Shown here: piece by piece, positions 10,711-22,339 of the stretch
Layout of the letters: every line of letters begins with the position of its first letter
Position numbering within the stretch: the stretch's first letter is position 1
From: Adiantum capillus-veneris
Taxonomy: Eukaryota; Streptophyta; Polypodiopsida; Polypodiales; Pteridaceae
Direction of reading: 5' to 3'
Length of the DNA stretch: 64,000 bases
Assembly (NCBI GenBank): GCA_014529385.2
Contig: CM043948.1
Location: 24,922,451 to 24,986,450 of the forward strand
Made by a program: the position numbers and the translations under genes
Notes under the pieces: model-generated
Told to the model about the DNA's origin: nothing
The model's input: only the letters and a program-made list of their open reading frames with translations
The model's database searches: none

Positions 10711-11465
10711 AGGAAGGGGGGCATGTTAACCCTCGTGGCTCACGGACACCCTATCGCCTACGACGGATGCCGTATTATTTATTTAGTAGAGTCAGACACC
10801 AGGCTTGTCGGTCCAATAGGAAAAGGGTAGAGTGATCGCCGATGAGAGGCACACTCTAACTAGAACATGCAAGGGTTAGTTGGCTAAGCATGGGCGCCCA
10901 AATGTGAATGGGGCGAGCTCATATAAAAGTCACCTAAACCTAAAATTGACCTATTCTCTCAGTGTGCAATAGAAGGAGTGCTCTCGCCCTATCTCCATCC
11001 CCATCTCCATTGTGTGCTCACAGGTGTGTGTGTGTGTGTGTGTGTGTGCTTGAGGGAGAGAGGGAGAGAGAGTGTGTGTGATCGAGCATTGCGATGGCAC
11101 CTACGGCGGCGAGGCGGTTGAGCGTAGTACGGCGGCGGCTTCCTCTTCTTCACGGCGAGGAATCCTTCACGGCGACAAGCGCAGGGAGGTGAGTGACACA
11201 CCCCTGCTCTCTGTGAGCTTGCTAGGCCTGCTAGTTGTGTGCTTGTAGCCTTCGTGGCTCGCACACGATGCTCGGGAAGTCCCTAGCTCCGACACGTGCG
11301 GCAGACGCGCACACAAGGTACTGGGCTAAAGGAATATCGTTTGTTGTTTTTGCATTGCCGGCCCCATACATTAAACATAACAATGTCAAAGCATCCCATA
11401 GCCATTTACTAAAGGAAGTATTTGTCTGGCCATCCACGTTTCCTTTGTCGGTCTCAGGGTAAGTT
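10711..11465 (+). repeat. polypurine tract and candidate 3' LTR
   Basis: AGGAAGGGGGGCA at 10711-10723 is a good plus-strand polypurine tract and is followed at once by TGTTAACC, a typical LTR start. About 200 bp on is a TATA box (ATATAAAAG, 10921-10929), then a pyrimidine-rich leader and a (GT)n tract at 11022-11048. The right end is not defined because no second copy is present in the window; 11465 is an estimate. It would be the 3' LTR of the Ty3 element that starts the window. Confidence 0.45.
11022..11048. repeat. (GT)n microsatellite
   Basis: About 13 GT dinucleotides in the presumed transcribed leader of the candidate LTR. Confidence 0.9.
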
Positions 11466-11921
11466 CATAAGCATTTATTTATAATATTTGATTAATGACT
11501 ACAATCTCCATTCCCAAATTGGATTGTATACACTCGATACTCCCAACAGGCGAGGGTTTATGCTCAGGTGGTCTAAACTCGAGGTTCCCAGCAGCATAAT
11601 GATACCAAGATCAAAAGGTTTTTGGTACACTAAAATCCGTAGACATCAACCTTTTCTTCTCTTCCCTGTTATGTGTGGCAGTGACAAGTCTTTGCACTTC
11701 CACTCCAATTTGGAAATGCTCCTCCACCATAAGGCAGGAGAGTATATCCACCCATATTCCTCGAGGCAAGATGTCAGTCATCGACACATACACCCCATCA
11801 CTCAAGTTAGTTAGAATGATAAAACCAAGATTCAATCTCAAATATTATATCCTCAAAACAGTGTGCTATATCAAAATCAAACTTTTATAACCGCAGAAGA
11901 TAAAAAAGACACATAGTGTTT

Positions 11922-12731
11922 TTAGGGAGATACATAAATACAAAAGGGTCTTATGAACCAATTCTTGGTTCCTACAACCAAGGTTCTATCCCTATATTTA
12001 TTCACATCTCGGGTGTCAAAGTTTAGAACTTCAAGTTGTGCACTAAAAGTCACGTCTTTATTTTTGTACCATTCTTTTCCCCGTGATACATCCTTGGGTG
12101 ATAACCCGTTAAAGCAGTTTACATGAGCACATCGTTCATTTACATCATTTCTGTAGAAATATGTACTTGAGTTCACTGCCATTGGTTGTGCTTGGGCAAA
12201 GTCACCAATGCACCTTGGTTTCTTGATAATGGTGACATTGTAAGGGTTGTATTTGAGAATAGGTCCATAGACTATATTAAACCAATCCTGGGGTACATAA
12301 TAGAATTGGTTGCCACCACTTGACTTCTTCCATACTCTGATTATGACCTTCTCACAGAAGCCGTATCTTTGGTTTAGCATAAGGCCCTTGTTACTAAGTA
12401 TGAGTTCACGACTTGGTATGTCCAAAAGAGAGCATAAGTTAAGATAAAGAACATATCCTTGCACTTTGACATTGCCTTCTTGGATCTTTTCCTTTACCCA
12501 AAATTGTGGGTTGGTCATAAACCTATTAGGAACTTGTGTTTAATTTTTAGGCTAAGCTTCAACATATAACTCCCATGCTACATAAGTGTTGGGTACAAGG
12601 TAATATCTAGTCTCCTTTGAAACTAGAACCACTTCAATTTTCCAATGAAGACCGAATTCAACCGTATAATTGAAAAAGACTCTTTGTGCAAAGTCACTCG
12701 AGAGTTCATCTAGACACTTAAGAAGATCCAT
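11922..12731 (-). pseudogene. unrecognised ORF of a minus-strand LTR element
   Basis: The 198-codon open frame at 12518-11922 extends upstream in the same frame to an ATG at 12731 (MDLLKCLDELSSDFAQ), with two stops near codons 60-64. The combined length is about 270 codons. It is rich in Tyr, Asn and Val, with segments such as FYYVPQDWFNIVYGP. I do not recognise the family. It lies downstream of a perfect tRNA-Met primer-binding site on the same strand, so it probably occupies a gag-like or accessory position of an LTR element. Confidence 0.4.
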
Positions 12732-12836
12732 TTAAAACAAGACAATGAGAGAGAGAAAACTTAGTACACATTTGAACCAAACTCTACGCTTCTTTTATTC
12801 TCATTAAAATTTGATTTTTATGATTTCATTACAATA

Positions 12837-13408
12837 TTATGGGTGTCTTGTAGCTAATTCTCTAAATATTCTTTTAACTCTCATGACAGGGTATTCTCTC
12901 AGACCTCCCACGTGACAACGTGGTATGTAGTTATTCTCTAGCTTTTCTTTTCCTCCTATGAAAGCTACAAGAGCTTCAAACTTCTTAGTAACTTTGGCAA
13001 TCCTTAACATTTGGGAGCGCATTGCCAAGTAGTAGAACATGTCTTCTAGGCCTAACCATATTCTGAGTTGAAGTAGTCTGAGGTTAGCAAACCAATCTCT
13101 TGGACTGTCATCAATATAGATGAAGAATTGACGGAAGGGTTCTTGGTGACGGATAAGGTAACGATTGTCAACATTCTTCCAACAAGTTGTGCTTCCTGGC
13201 ATGTCAAAGACTTTGGTATTGATTTCTAAGTAAAAGAGTTCACTCTTCCAACAAGTTGTGCTTCCTTGCATGCCAAAGACTTTGGTCCTGATTTCTAAGT
13301 AAAAGAGTTCACGTTCATCCTGGACAACCGTGTCATGATATTGTTGAGCACTATGGCCAAAACCTCATTCTCCTGGCTAAAGCATTCATACGTCACTCTA
13401 GGAGCCAT
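12837..13408 (-). pseudogene. first ORF after the primer-binding site, unrecognised
   Basis: Starts at ATG 13408 (MAPRVTYECFSQ) and shifts frame near 13310. It then stays open to 12837 with FFIYIDDSPRDWF and NNYIPRCHVGGLREYP. A 69-bp in-frame tandem duplication (23 residues, STTCWK...ELFYLE) lies near its beginning. It is the first ORF after the PBS at 13655, where gag is expected. No capsid, zinc-knuckle or enzyme motif is evident, so the gag assignment rests on position only. Confidence 0.4.
13181..13318 (-). repeat. 69-bp tandem duplication, two copies
   Basis: Units 13181-13249 and 13250-13318 match except for a few substitutions. The unit is a multiple of three and keeps the reading frame of the surrounding minus-strand ORF. 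Confidence 0.85.
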
Positions 13409-13654
13409 TTGTTACTACAAAACAAAAATTAAAAAAAAAATTACAACGACGTTGTTTGAACATTTCAACCATAACTCAAACCAAACACTTCCACTCAAGA
13501 AGACAAGTCAAACAAGTATCACCAACCAATGTCACTTATAGATGCATCATGAATACAATATCTTTTCTCAAACAACATGCATGAATGCGTGCATGATGCA
13601 TAACTAACCTGACTGGTAGCAGGCTTTAGGCTATCCCCATAACCTTAAGCATTG

Positions 13655-14090
13655 GCTCTGATACCAGGTGAGAGATACCCCTCCCCAGGGATCTATGCAC
13701 AAAAATATACAATTTACACTTTTATAAAATTTTCAATATACATCAGAGTTGCGGAAGCATTTGCATAGGGGAGGAGTTCTCAGCGAGACCGACCAAGCAT
13801 GGAGTTTAGGCAATGAGCCAAACTGCATCTAGAGGTACCTAGTGAGTAATGCTACCCCTGAATGGGTGTTATGAATGAAAGCGTACTCAAGAAAAAATAC
13901 AACATTGTGGAGGGTGAATATATGTGTACACCATGTTATGAGAAGAGAGAGAGAGAATATAGTGGAGGGTGAAATAGAGTGCATAGAGACATGAGAAAAT
14001 GACAACAGGGAATCTTTAAATTCCCTGTCTAAATGAAATAGGCAACCATATAGTAATGCAATGACAAAATCTGGGTATACCATAACATCA
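13655..14090 (-). repeat. PBS and 5' LTR of a minus-strand LTR element
   Basis: On the minus strand 13666-13655 reads TGGTATCAGAGC, a perfect primer-binding site for initiator-Met tRNA. The LTR end lies two bases away at 13669 (TGAGAG on the plus strand). A TATAAAAG sequence occurs within the LTR at about 13715-13730. The outer end of the LTR is not defined (14090 is an estimate), and no 3' LTR copy is in the window, so the element is truncated on its 3' side. Confidence 0.6.
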
Positions 14091-14239
14091 AAAATTTTAT
14101 GACAAAAAAACTAGCAGAGCACCAGACCCTGTGTAGGGATCGACCGGTCCACCCATCCACTTTTTCTCTACTACGGACATAGAGAATTTCACTTCGTCGG
14201 GAGCGAGCCAGAACACCTTCAACCTACTTGAGCCAGACA

Positions 14240-14640
14240 TAGGTTGGGTGTCCAAAAAACAATCAACCGAGCAGATAAAATCACCCATGACGAGCTCCAC
14301 AACTCCGACAAAGCAAGAAAGGGGCATCACCAAAGACCAAGTGGGTGTGGGTGCCAAAGAAGCAACTTGAAGCAAAGCGGTGAACCAAGCCAGTATACAA
14401 GTGGATACCAAAGGCTCATCCAAACCCAAAGAAATCAAACAAATTGGTTTACCATTGGGTGCAAAAGCTTCAACAATCACAAAACCAATACCATCTCTCT
14501 ACAAAATAATCCAGCAAAAAGAAATGGTTGTTTGCCAAGGACTATCAAAGAACAAGCACAATTGCTCCAAGATCTACTCTTGAAGAGATTTAACCACACG
14601 GAAGCTTTGCCATTAGAAACCCTTGAGCACTCCATTTGAA
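14240..14640 (+). pseudogene. relic with W-P-K motifs
   Basis: Plus-strand reading shows TKWVWVPKKQLEAK (about 14337-14378), YKWIPKAH and YHWVQKL within 130 bp, in one frame with a TGA between the first two. These match the motifs found after the post-integrase domain at 8137-8450 and at 34790-35230. It is probably the 3' end of a third element of that lineage. No other domain survives. Confidence 0.4.
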
Positions 14641-14790
14641 ACCTTCCTCTTGCACAACATTGTGTTTTGAATTGCATTGACCTCACAAACATGGTAGAGC
14701 CAATCACGGTTGTGAATAGACATGACTTATCAACCCATGCATTGTACTCCCTGGGCTACACATTGTTGTCCCAAAGGACTCCAATTAGGC

Positions 14791-14805
14791 GGGGGGGGGG
14801 GGGGG
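14791..14805. repeat. G15 homopolymer
   Basis: Fifteen consecutive G followed by AGG. It could be an expanded polypurine tract of the element whose W-P-K relic lies just upstream, or simple homopolymer growth. Confidence 0.8.
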
Positions 14806-15449
14806 AGGCATTCTCAATGCGGACACAAAAGAATGATATCGGCTAGAAAAAGGGCAATGTTTGAAGTAGTTGTATGTTAAGGTGTGATAAATTTTTTCCA
14901 ACTCCATGAGAAATGCCCTTATAAGTAAAGGAAATGGGGATAACGTACTATGATAACCCCTAGGTGTATGTATATAGTGTAAATATCATCAAAAAAGCTA
15001 AAAATAGTACAATTTTCTTTTTGTTTATTTTTTGGCCAAAAAAGTGATCAAAATGGAGAAATCCATGAAAACATGGCCGAATATAGTGTTTATGTGTGTT
15101 GAGAAATTTTTGGAATTGGTTTTCTATTTTTTAGATCATTTTTGTGATTTTATTTTAGTTTTATTAATAAAAAGGATCAAACATAGAAAATAAATAGCAA
15201 TCAAACTCAGATGAAGAAATGGAAGATATCTTGGTGATTAGAAAGAAGAGACAAATGAGCATGTCAAATCTTGTCCAATTCTGACGACAATGACGGGAGG
15301 CCTAAATTGGACCCACAAAGTTTGATTTTAGCAGAATTTTTAGAAATGAGGCAATCAGAGTCCAAGTGAAGAAATTTCTGAAAGGGAAGTATACTTCACA
15401 ATCTAGTAGGACTAACCGGGGGGTTTGAGAGAAAATGAGTCGGGAAGCC
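14806..15449. other. AT-rich spacer without genes
   Basis: No coding signal or recognisable repeat. The copia 3' LTR begins at its right edge. Confidence 0.5.
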
Positions 15450-16066
15450 ATGGTTCACCCAATGTGGGCTACATCAACGGGAAAGCAGCCGCTCAATGGC
15501 TTTATTACTTCAAACAAGAAGTAGGGTACAAAGGGATTATACCCTTAATAGAGCTCCCATCTTGCTTCACTCTCACCACCTCACATCAACTTCATAATGC
15601 ACCAGAATGCATTTTGTGTGTGGAAGAGGCCTCCTTTTATAGGCCAAAAGGGTTGCCCTCTCTCATGAGAGGCAAACGTGTGTAGCCGCCCTTGTGTAGA
15701 CAAGTCCAATTTGGACTCTCCAATGCGTCCATGTGTGGCCGCCCTTGAGAAGACAAGTCTGCCTTGAAATCGGCCACCGGCTATTGAATTTGGCCATCGG
15801 CCACCAGCCACAAATGACTTTCAACCACCGGCCACCGGCCATTTACTACCGGCCACCGGCCAACCGAACGATCGTTTTTCGACCACTTTTCGACCGCCGC
15901 CCGACCATAATATTTCGATGAAAAGAAATCTCTAGCACCAATTTTTTGTTTTCCAGTGAGTGATTTTTCTTCACACACGATAATTTCTCCTCATGACGGG
16001 GGCCTTACATATGAGCATTTTTAATACAAAAAGTTACAAGGGGTAAATCAAGCTCCATACTTAACA
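15450..16066 (-). repeat. copia 3' LTR, outer end truncated
   Basis: Matches 30261-30838 along its length and ends at the inner boundary ...ACTTAACA (16066). On the minus strand the polypurine tract AAGTGGGAGAT directly precedes TGTTAAG. It includes a dense CCGGCCA motif block at about 15773-15865 that is largely degraded in the other LTR. Homology to the other LTR stops near 15450. Confidence 0.85.
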
Positions 16067-16079
16067 ATCTCCCACTTGG

Positions 16080-17007
16080 AGACTGATCTCCACACCAAAC
16101 ATGTGATTGCTTTCCATCCTGACTTCTTATCTTTGAATGTCGATTGAAGATGAGAAAAAGCTCAACTTCTCCTTGTTGTGACTATCTTTGTAAACATGTC
16201 TGCAGGATTTTCACTTGTGTGCACCTTTCCTAGCTTTAGTTGTCCCTCTTCCAAAACAGTGCGTATGAAGTGATATCTTACCTCAATGTGCTTTGTCCTG
16301 GAGTATATTCTTTGCAAGATGAGTGGTGCTTTAATTGTCACTGTACAAGACACAATTGTCTTGCTTGTATCCAAGATCCTCCAAGAATCTGTGAAGCCAC
16401 AAAATCTCTTTGCTTGCTTTTGTCATTGCTACATATTTGGCTTCCGTGGTAGAAAGTGAGACCACTTTTTGCACCTTTGAAGCCCAACTTAATGTTGTGC
16501 CTCCAACTGTGAATACATAGCCAATAGTGTTCCTTTGAGTATCTTTGTCACCTGCCATATCTGGATCAGCATACCCTTGCAAGAAAATATTAGTGCCTCC
16601 AAAATACAAAGCATTTTTTTTGTCCCTTTTAGATACCTAGGTATCCACTTCACAGCTTTCCAATGCTCTTTACCTAGATTGTTCGTGAATCTAGCTTACA
16701 ACTCTCACTGCATGTGCAATGTCTGGCCTTGTCGAGACCATAGCATACATTAGAATGGAACTTTAGACATATAGGCTATCTCCTCTTGTGTCTTTGGACA
16801 CATATCCTTGGTTAGTTTAAAGTGACTAACCAAAGGTGTAGAAACCGGTTTTTCATCTTGCATTGCAAATCTTTCTAGGACCTTCTTAATGTAATCCTCT
16901 TGAGTTAGTTTTACTGTCTTCTTCGTCATGTCCCTTGATATCTTCATACCAAGTATCCGCTTTGCAGCACCTCAATCTCTCATTGAAAAATATTTAGACA
17001 CCTCCTC
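16080..17007 (-). pseudogene. copia RT C-terminal part and RNase H
   Basis: Minus strand: SMRD.GAAKRILGMKISRD, then KKVLERFAMQDEKPVSTPL (16750-16947), the copia RT connection. The RNase H follows with [19 protein letters not shown] and [20 protein letters not shown] (16162-16609). Stops and frameshifts separate the pieces. This is the continuation of the RT at 27125-27714 after the nested chromovirus is discounted. Confidence 0.85.
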
Positions 17008-18035
17008 TGTAATGGAAATGGCCTATGAACTTTGAGAGTAGCAGAATTAGGAAAATTAGAGAAAGCACTTTTGTGCGATTAATTTGAGAGCATAGAGGGT
17101 GAACTTAATTGCCGGTAGCAACATAAACATAGTACTTAGTTAAATTGGCATGAACAATACTTTTGCAAGAGAGAGAGTTTAGAGAACGTGACAACAATTG
17201 AGGATCGGATTTATGTGGAGCCGGTCCCCCCTCCAATAGACATTTGTATCATAGATTCTCAATCGAGAGAGACTTGGTACAATACAATCTTTGTGTTCCT
17301 TGTGACCTAGGTGATGCAATGAAGATGGAAAGTTTCATGCATCAAGAGCATAACATAAACTTTGCAAAAAGAATTAACTATACCAAGCCTCAATCCCAAG
17401 GCTTCAAACACCTTCGAAGGTGGAGAGAGCTAGCGGGGAATGAGGGTAGGGAAGAGGAAGAAGAAATATTCCATAGGAGAAATAAGTAGTTCCTCACTTA
17501 TCACCACTCTTCTTGTTAGCATACATAATAGCATAGTAATGAAGATGGAGAAGATGGCAAGCTTAAGTATTGAAGCATGGCTCTTGGTTGGATTTGCATT
17601 CCATAGCCAAGAGTGTTGGTGTAGGCTCTCAACTTCTCTACTAGCTTGGAGAAGAAAATGGAGCTCTTGCACTTTGCACTTCACACAATGAGAGTGTATG
17701 TGAGTGTGTGTGGGAGAGTATACCCCCCAAGCAACCCCCCTTCTTGCTTTGGTCGACCCCCCCTTGTAGCTCGTGCTTGAAGCTCATTGGACCTTCCCAA
17801 GCCTAGCGAATCACATACAAGAAGCATATCAAGCAACAAGGGTAGGCTTGGGACAAGTGTCTCCCTTTCCACTTTGAGGGAGAGGACTTGATAAATGCTA
17901 AAACAATTAATTAAATTAACTAATTTATCATTGGACCCCTTGGGAGGCCAACCAATAGGCTTTAGGCACACCATGAGGGCAACATGGGTAGGGGATTGAC
18001 ATGTGTCCTTGCTACCTCTTGAGGCTTGGGCTTTC

Positions 18036-18036
<1 letters not shown>

Positions 18037-18104
<68 letters not shown>
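18037..18104. repeat. (TG)n microsatellite inside the LTR
   Basis: About 33 dinucleotides. The equivalent position in the sister LTR (about 26578-26585) has only TTTGTGTGGG, so the array expanded in one LTR only. Confidence 0.9.
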
Positions 18105-18105
<1 letters not shown>

Positions 18106-18169
18106 TCTCTCATCCCCCTAGCTTTAGGGCTCACCCCCTCTTGAGTAGGGATTGGATTTGACTTTTAGA

Positions 18170-18415
18170 ACACCTTACCCTCAAGCACCTTCGTCAACAA
18201 GCATGACAAAGCACCTCAAGCTTGGGTACTGTTCCCACAAGCACCTCAAGCTCCCTAGTCAACAAGCACCTCAAGCATCTTAGTCAGCAAGCACGACAAG
18301 CACCTGAAGCACCTTAGCCATCAAGCATGACAAGCACCTCAAGAACCTTAGCTAGCAAGCACGACAAGCACCTCAAGCTTGGTCCGGGTTCCCACCTCAA
18401 GCTCAGCCCTAGCTT
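18170..18415. repeat. degenerate GACAAGCACCTCAAGCA tandem repeats
   Basis: Several imperfect units of about 30-36 bp with the core AGCACGACAAGCACCTCAAG. The sister LTR carries the same block at about 26636-26830 with a different copy arrangement. Confidence 0.7.
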
Positions 18416-19070
18416 ACCTAAGGTCAAAGGACTTTTAACACTAATCTTTGGAGGTCTTCAATGAAGCTAGCCTTAAGGTATTCAAGTTCCATTGGCTAGC
18501 CTTGCTCTTTGACATACCATCTCTCATTTGGACCCCTTTACCATTGGCCACGTGTTGAGATAGATCTGTAAGCACATGTCTATATTCTAACCCTTGTTCC
18601 AGTTTATTCTCCCACATTAAATGATCAGTTTAATATGAAAAAATCATTTGGGTTGGTTAGATATTAGATTTTATGACATTACCTCTCTCTTAAAATCATA
18701 CTCGTCCTCGACTATGAGGTAGAAGAGATAAAGCATTAGTCATTAGTCAATGTTTCTTAGCGGGTAGAGGATCCCTTTTTACCCTACAACATCTTTCCAA
18801 GATGGATAACTAGTCCATTTGGTGCTTGGGAGACATAGCTGCCACAAGCATGTCTACTCTTTAGTCCATTTTATTCTCTCATGTAGAGTGACAAATTCTA
18901 CTTGGTGTTTGAGAGAAGTCATCATCACAAACATGATTCTAAGTATGCATACTACTTAAATTTGTGCACAATAAAAAGAGAACTAGTCTTATAAGACCAA
19001 AAAAATGGTCATTTAAAAGAAATTTGTACTTTTGCTTACTCTAGTGTAGTGTTGTAAGCATTGACAAGGT

Positions 19071-20475
19071 TCATACTATCCTTAAGGTGTATTCCTTGCA
19101 TTCATCTAGCATCTTCAAAAGGATAATTTTTGAACTTAATAAGATACCTTTGGATGATCTTACCATGTTGTAGTACCTTGTCTTCATGCAAAAGGATAGC
19201 TTTGAGTTGCAGCACCTCTTCTTGGTCTTTGATTTTGGGAGGGTCTTCAATAATGGGTTCACTTGGTGGCTCTCCTTTGTAGGGCTTAAGTTGGCTCACA
19301 GGAAAAGCATTGTGTATGAGCCAATGGTTGGGCAGCTTTAGTTGATAAGCCATCTCATTGATTGGCTTCAAGCTTTGAAAAGGACCATAGTATCTTTTTT
19401 CTAGTTTAGCATAATACTTTTGATGGCTCGTAGGATTTTTGCCCGTTGTTTGTCTCAATCGAGCCTTGGAAAACTTAAGTAAGACCCAATCATTTTCTTT
19501 AAACGTTAAGGCCCTTTTGTGATTGTCATAGTTGTAGCTTTTTTCCTTTGTTGAGAGATGGATATAGCCTCCTTAATCTTTTGAAAAGATTCTTGTAGGT
19601 CACGGCTATACTCATCAGCAAAGCGAAGATCTTCCCATGTACTTTAAGTAGCACGGGACTTTTAGGTCTTCCCTCGATGATTTCAAAGGGTGCTTTTTCC
19701 ATAGAAGTATGTACATTATTATTGTACGCATACTCTACAAGAGGTAAGTACTTTTTTCATTGTGATCGTTGATCTACTTTTGTAACATAAGTCTTTAGTA
19801 GATCGAGTATCTAAGATTGGCTATCTCACTTTGGCCATCCGTTTGTGGGTGATAGGCCAAAGAGAAATTCGATCTTATACCTAGATTTTCAAAGAGACCT
19901 TTCCAAAAATTACTGGTCATTCTAGGATCTCTATCTGACACAATGGATGTTGGCAATCCATGGTGTTTGAAAATCTAAGACATGAAGAGAGTTGCCATTT
20001 GGTGTGCCTTAATAGTCTTTTTGATAGGAAAAAAGTGTGCTTGCTTGCTAAACCTTTCAACTATATTCCCGTATTCCCATGGATAAACTTGGATAATCCA
20101 AAGATGAAATCCATGGCTATACTCTCCCATGATCCCTCTATCATACTTGTTCTTTTGGCATACTACATATTTTTGAACATACTCTTGTATGTCCACTTTC
20201 ATGGTAGGCCAATAGAAGTACGTTTCTACTCCTTGAAGAGTAGGTTGAATGCCTCTATGCCCTGCATAGGGAGGAGCATGGGATTCATACATGACTTTCT
20301 CACAAAGGGAGTGGGTAACTGATAGCCTATTTCCATGGAGAAGATAACCATCCTGCAAGGTGAATGGTTCCTCCTTCTTCCCCATAGCAAGGGCTGACAT
20401 TATGTCTCTAAAGTCAGGGTTAGTGGCATACTCATCTATCATAGAAGATAGATCATTGTGAGTTGCTATAGACAC
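19071..20475 (-). pseudogene. chromovirus integrase with chromodomain-like tail
   Basis: Zinc-binding region at 20475-20190 (ESHAPPYAGHRG, with CxxC partly lost: YVVCQKNK). Catalytic core fragments are [21 protein letters not shown] and [13 protein letters not shown], so all three DDE residues can still be seen although frames are broken near 19975 and 19460. The C-terminal part (19458-19102) has the GPFQ...AYQLKLPNHWLIHNAF block and ends with YLIKFKNYPFEDAR, which fits a chromodomain (YLVKWKGY...). This assigns the element to the chromoviruses. Confidence 0.8.
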
Positions 20476-20499
20476 CGCATTAACTTCTGATCATCGTGA

Positions 20500-21729
20500 A
20501 AGTGCATCAGTCACTTGATTGTACTTACCAACAATGTGAGAAATATGAAAATAGAATTTCAAAAGAAAATTCTCCCACCTCATTTGTTTGTCAAAAAGCT
20601 TTGTTTGCGTCATGAAGTACTTGAGAGTTTGATGGTATGTTCGTAAAATGAATGGAGTCCCAGTGCTTCCATATGTCTAGGGCATGTAGAACAACTAAAA
20701 GCTCTTTCTCATAAATAACTAAGACTCGTTCATCCGTATTGAGCCTTCGGCTCTCATATGCTATGACATGCCTTTCTTGAAGCCAGACTGCTCCAAGGCA
20801 ATCACCACAAGCATCACATTGGACCTCAAATGGCTTTGAGAGATCCGAAAGCATGAGGAATGGTTGGGAGGTAAGCTTCTCTTTGAGCTTATCAAAAGCA
20901 CTTTTCTCCTTAGCATTCCATGAATACTTAATGTTCTTCTTTGTTAAGTCATGTAATGGTCGTGCTATTTGAGAAAATTTTGCTATGAAGCGTCTATAGT
21001 ATGCACACATACCAATAAAGCTTCTTAGTTCATGTAGATTCCTTGGATTAGGCCATGCTTTTATTACCTCTAACTTTGATGGATCCATATGGATACCATC
21101 TTGAGAGATAATATGACCTAATTATTGAATCTCTTGAAGGAAAAATTCGCTTTTCTTTTGGTTGATAAAAAGCTTGTTCTCCCTCAATGCTTGCAAAATC
21201 ACTTAGAGATGTTGCTTGTGTTTCTCCAAGGACTTGGACTAGATGATGGTATCATCAACGAATTTACGGTAGGGTCTAAATATTTTCTCCATTAACATGG
21301 ATGGTGCATTAGTCAAGCCAAAAGGCATGACTAGATAGTCATAAAGGCCAAACGTTGTACGAAACGTGGTCTTTAGGATATCTTCATCCACTATCCTTAT
21401 TTGATGATAGCCACTTTTAAGGTCAATCCTACTGAAGTAGGTAGAGCCTTGTAGCTTATCAAACAGATCTTCTACTCGAGGCATGGGAAATCTATTTTTT
21501 GATAGTGATATGGTTTAGTGCTTGATAGTCCACACACGTACGGTATGTACCATCTTTCTTTTGCACTAAAAGGCCTGGAGAACAAAAGGGAGAGGAGCTA
21601 GGGCTCACCATCCCTTTGTCTACCAATTCTTATACTTGCCTCATGATCTCCTCTTGTTGACCTTGGGAAATTCGATAAGGAGACTTGTTAGGTGGTGAGC
21701 TTCCTGGTAGGAGCTCAATTCGATGGTCA
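20500..21729 (-). pseudogene. chromovirus RT and RNase H
   Basis: RT core at 21484-21239 has [26 protein letters not shown] and a catalytic FVDD (with a small deletion just before it). Upstream, [18 protein letters not shown] is readable. The thumb and RNase H follow at 21088-20591: RSFIGMCAYYRRFIAKFS, then CDACGDCLGAVWLQE and IAYESRRLN. Stops separate the segments. Confidence 0.85.
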
Positions 21730-22332
21730 TCATCCCCTCTTTAGGAGGTAAGCCATAGAGACATCATCGATGAACACATCTTGGAATCCTTTCAGAAAAT
21801 TAGACAAGTCTAACTCTTCTTGATTCCTACCATTTACATTTGATGAAACATTAGGATATTTTAAGGACTCTTTGACAAAAATCATGTACGCAAAAATTGA
21901 GCTCTTTATTGATTTATCAAAAGCGGGTGAATTTACAAGTGGTATAGTACGACCAGACTCACTAGCATCTATATACATGATCTTTCCCCTGTGGGTGAAG
22001 TAGATTCTCCTTTCAGGGAGCTTCATGTTGGCATCCATGCGGTTGAATCACGATGCCCCTAGGATAGTATCTGCATGTTGGAGAGGAGAGATGAAAAAGT
22101 CTTCTTTGTCGATATAGCTTTGGACATGAAGCCTCAACTTCTCAATCATGGGAGTAATGGAGGCTTGATGTCCCTTAAAAGCGATATCGGCAGTTACAAT
22201 ATCTCCCATTTCAAAAGCTTGAATGACCAACTTGGTAGCCAACTTCGTTGATATGAATTTGTGAGTAGAGCCAGAGTCAAACAAGATGAAGGCACCTTTC
22301 CCCAAGCATAGGAGAGAGGTGATCCTTTGCAA
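21730..22332 (-). pseudogene. chromovirus protease and linker
   Basis: 22332-22048 contains FILFDSGSTHKFIS, the intact retropepsin DSG motif, and ends ADTILGAS, close to the expected ILG. 22038-21730 continues towards RT with no further domain visible. A stop separates the two. Confidence 0.75.
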
Positions 22333-22339
22333 TGAGCAT

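Larger units (their letters stand above)
17008..18678 (-). repeat. chromovirus 3' LTR
   Basis: 1671 bp. On the minus strand a purine-rich AAGAGAGAGGTAA precedes TGTCAT at 18678, which identifies this as the 3' LTR. It contains a long (TG)n tract and a block of degenerate repeats based on GACAAGCACCTCAAGCA. Compared with the right LTR it differs mainly by the microsatellite and scattered substitutions. Confidence 0.85.

Noticed and set aside
10630-10830. Splice-acceptor-like TTGCCTTGCAG before an open frame, as if a host exon
   Set aside because: The frame runs into the polypurine tract and candidate LTR, and no partner exon is seen.
18170-18415. Resemblance of the repeat block to a CRISPR-like array
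   Set aside because: Units are contiguous and degenerate with no distinct spacers, inside a plant retrotransposon LTR.
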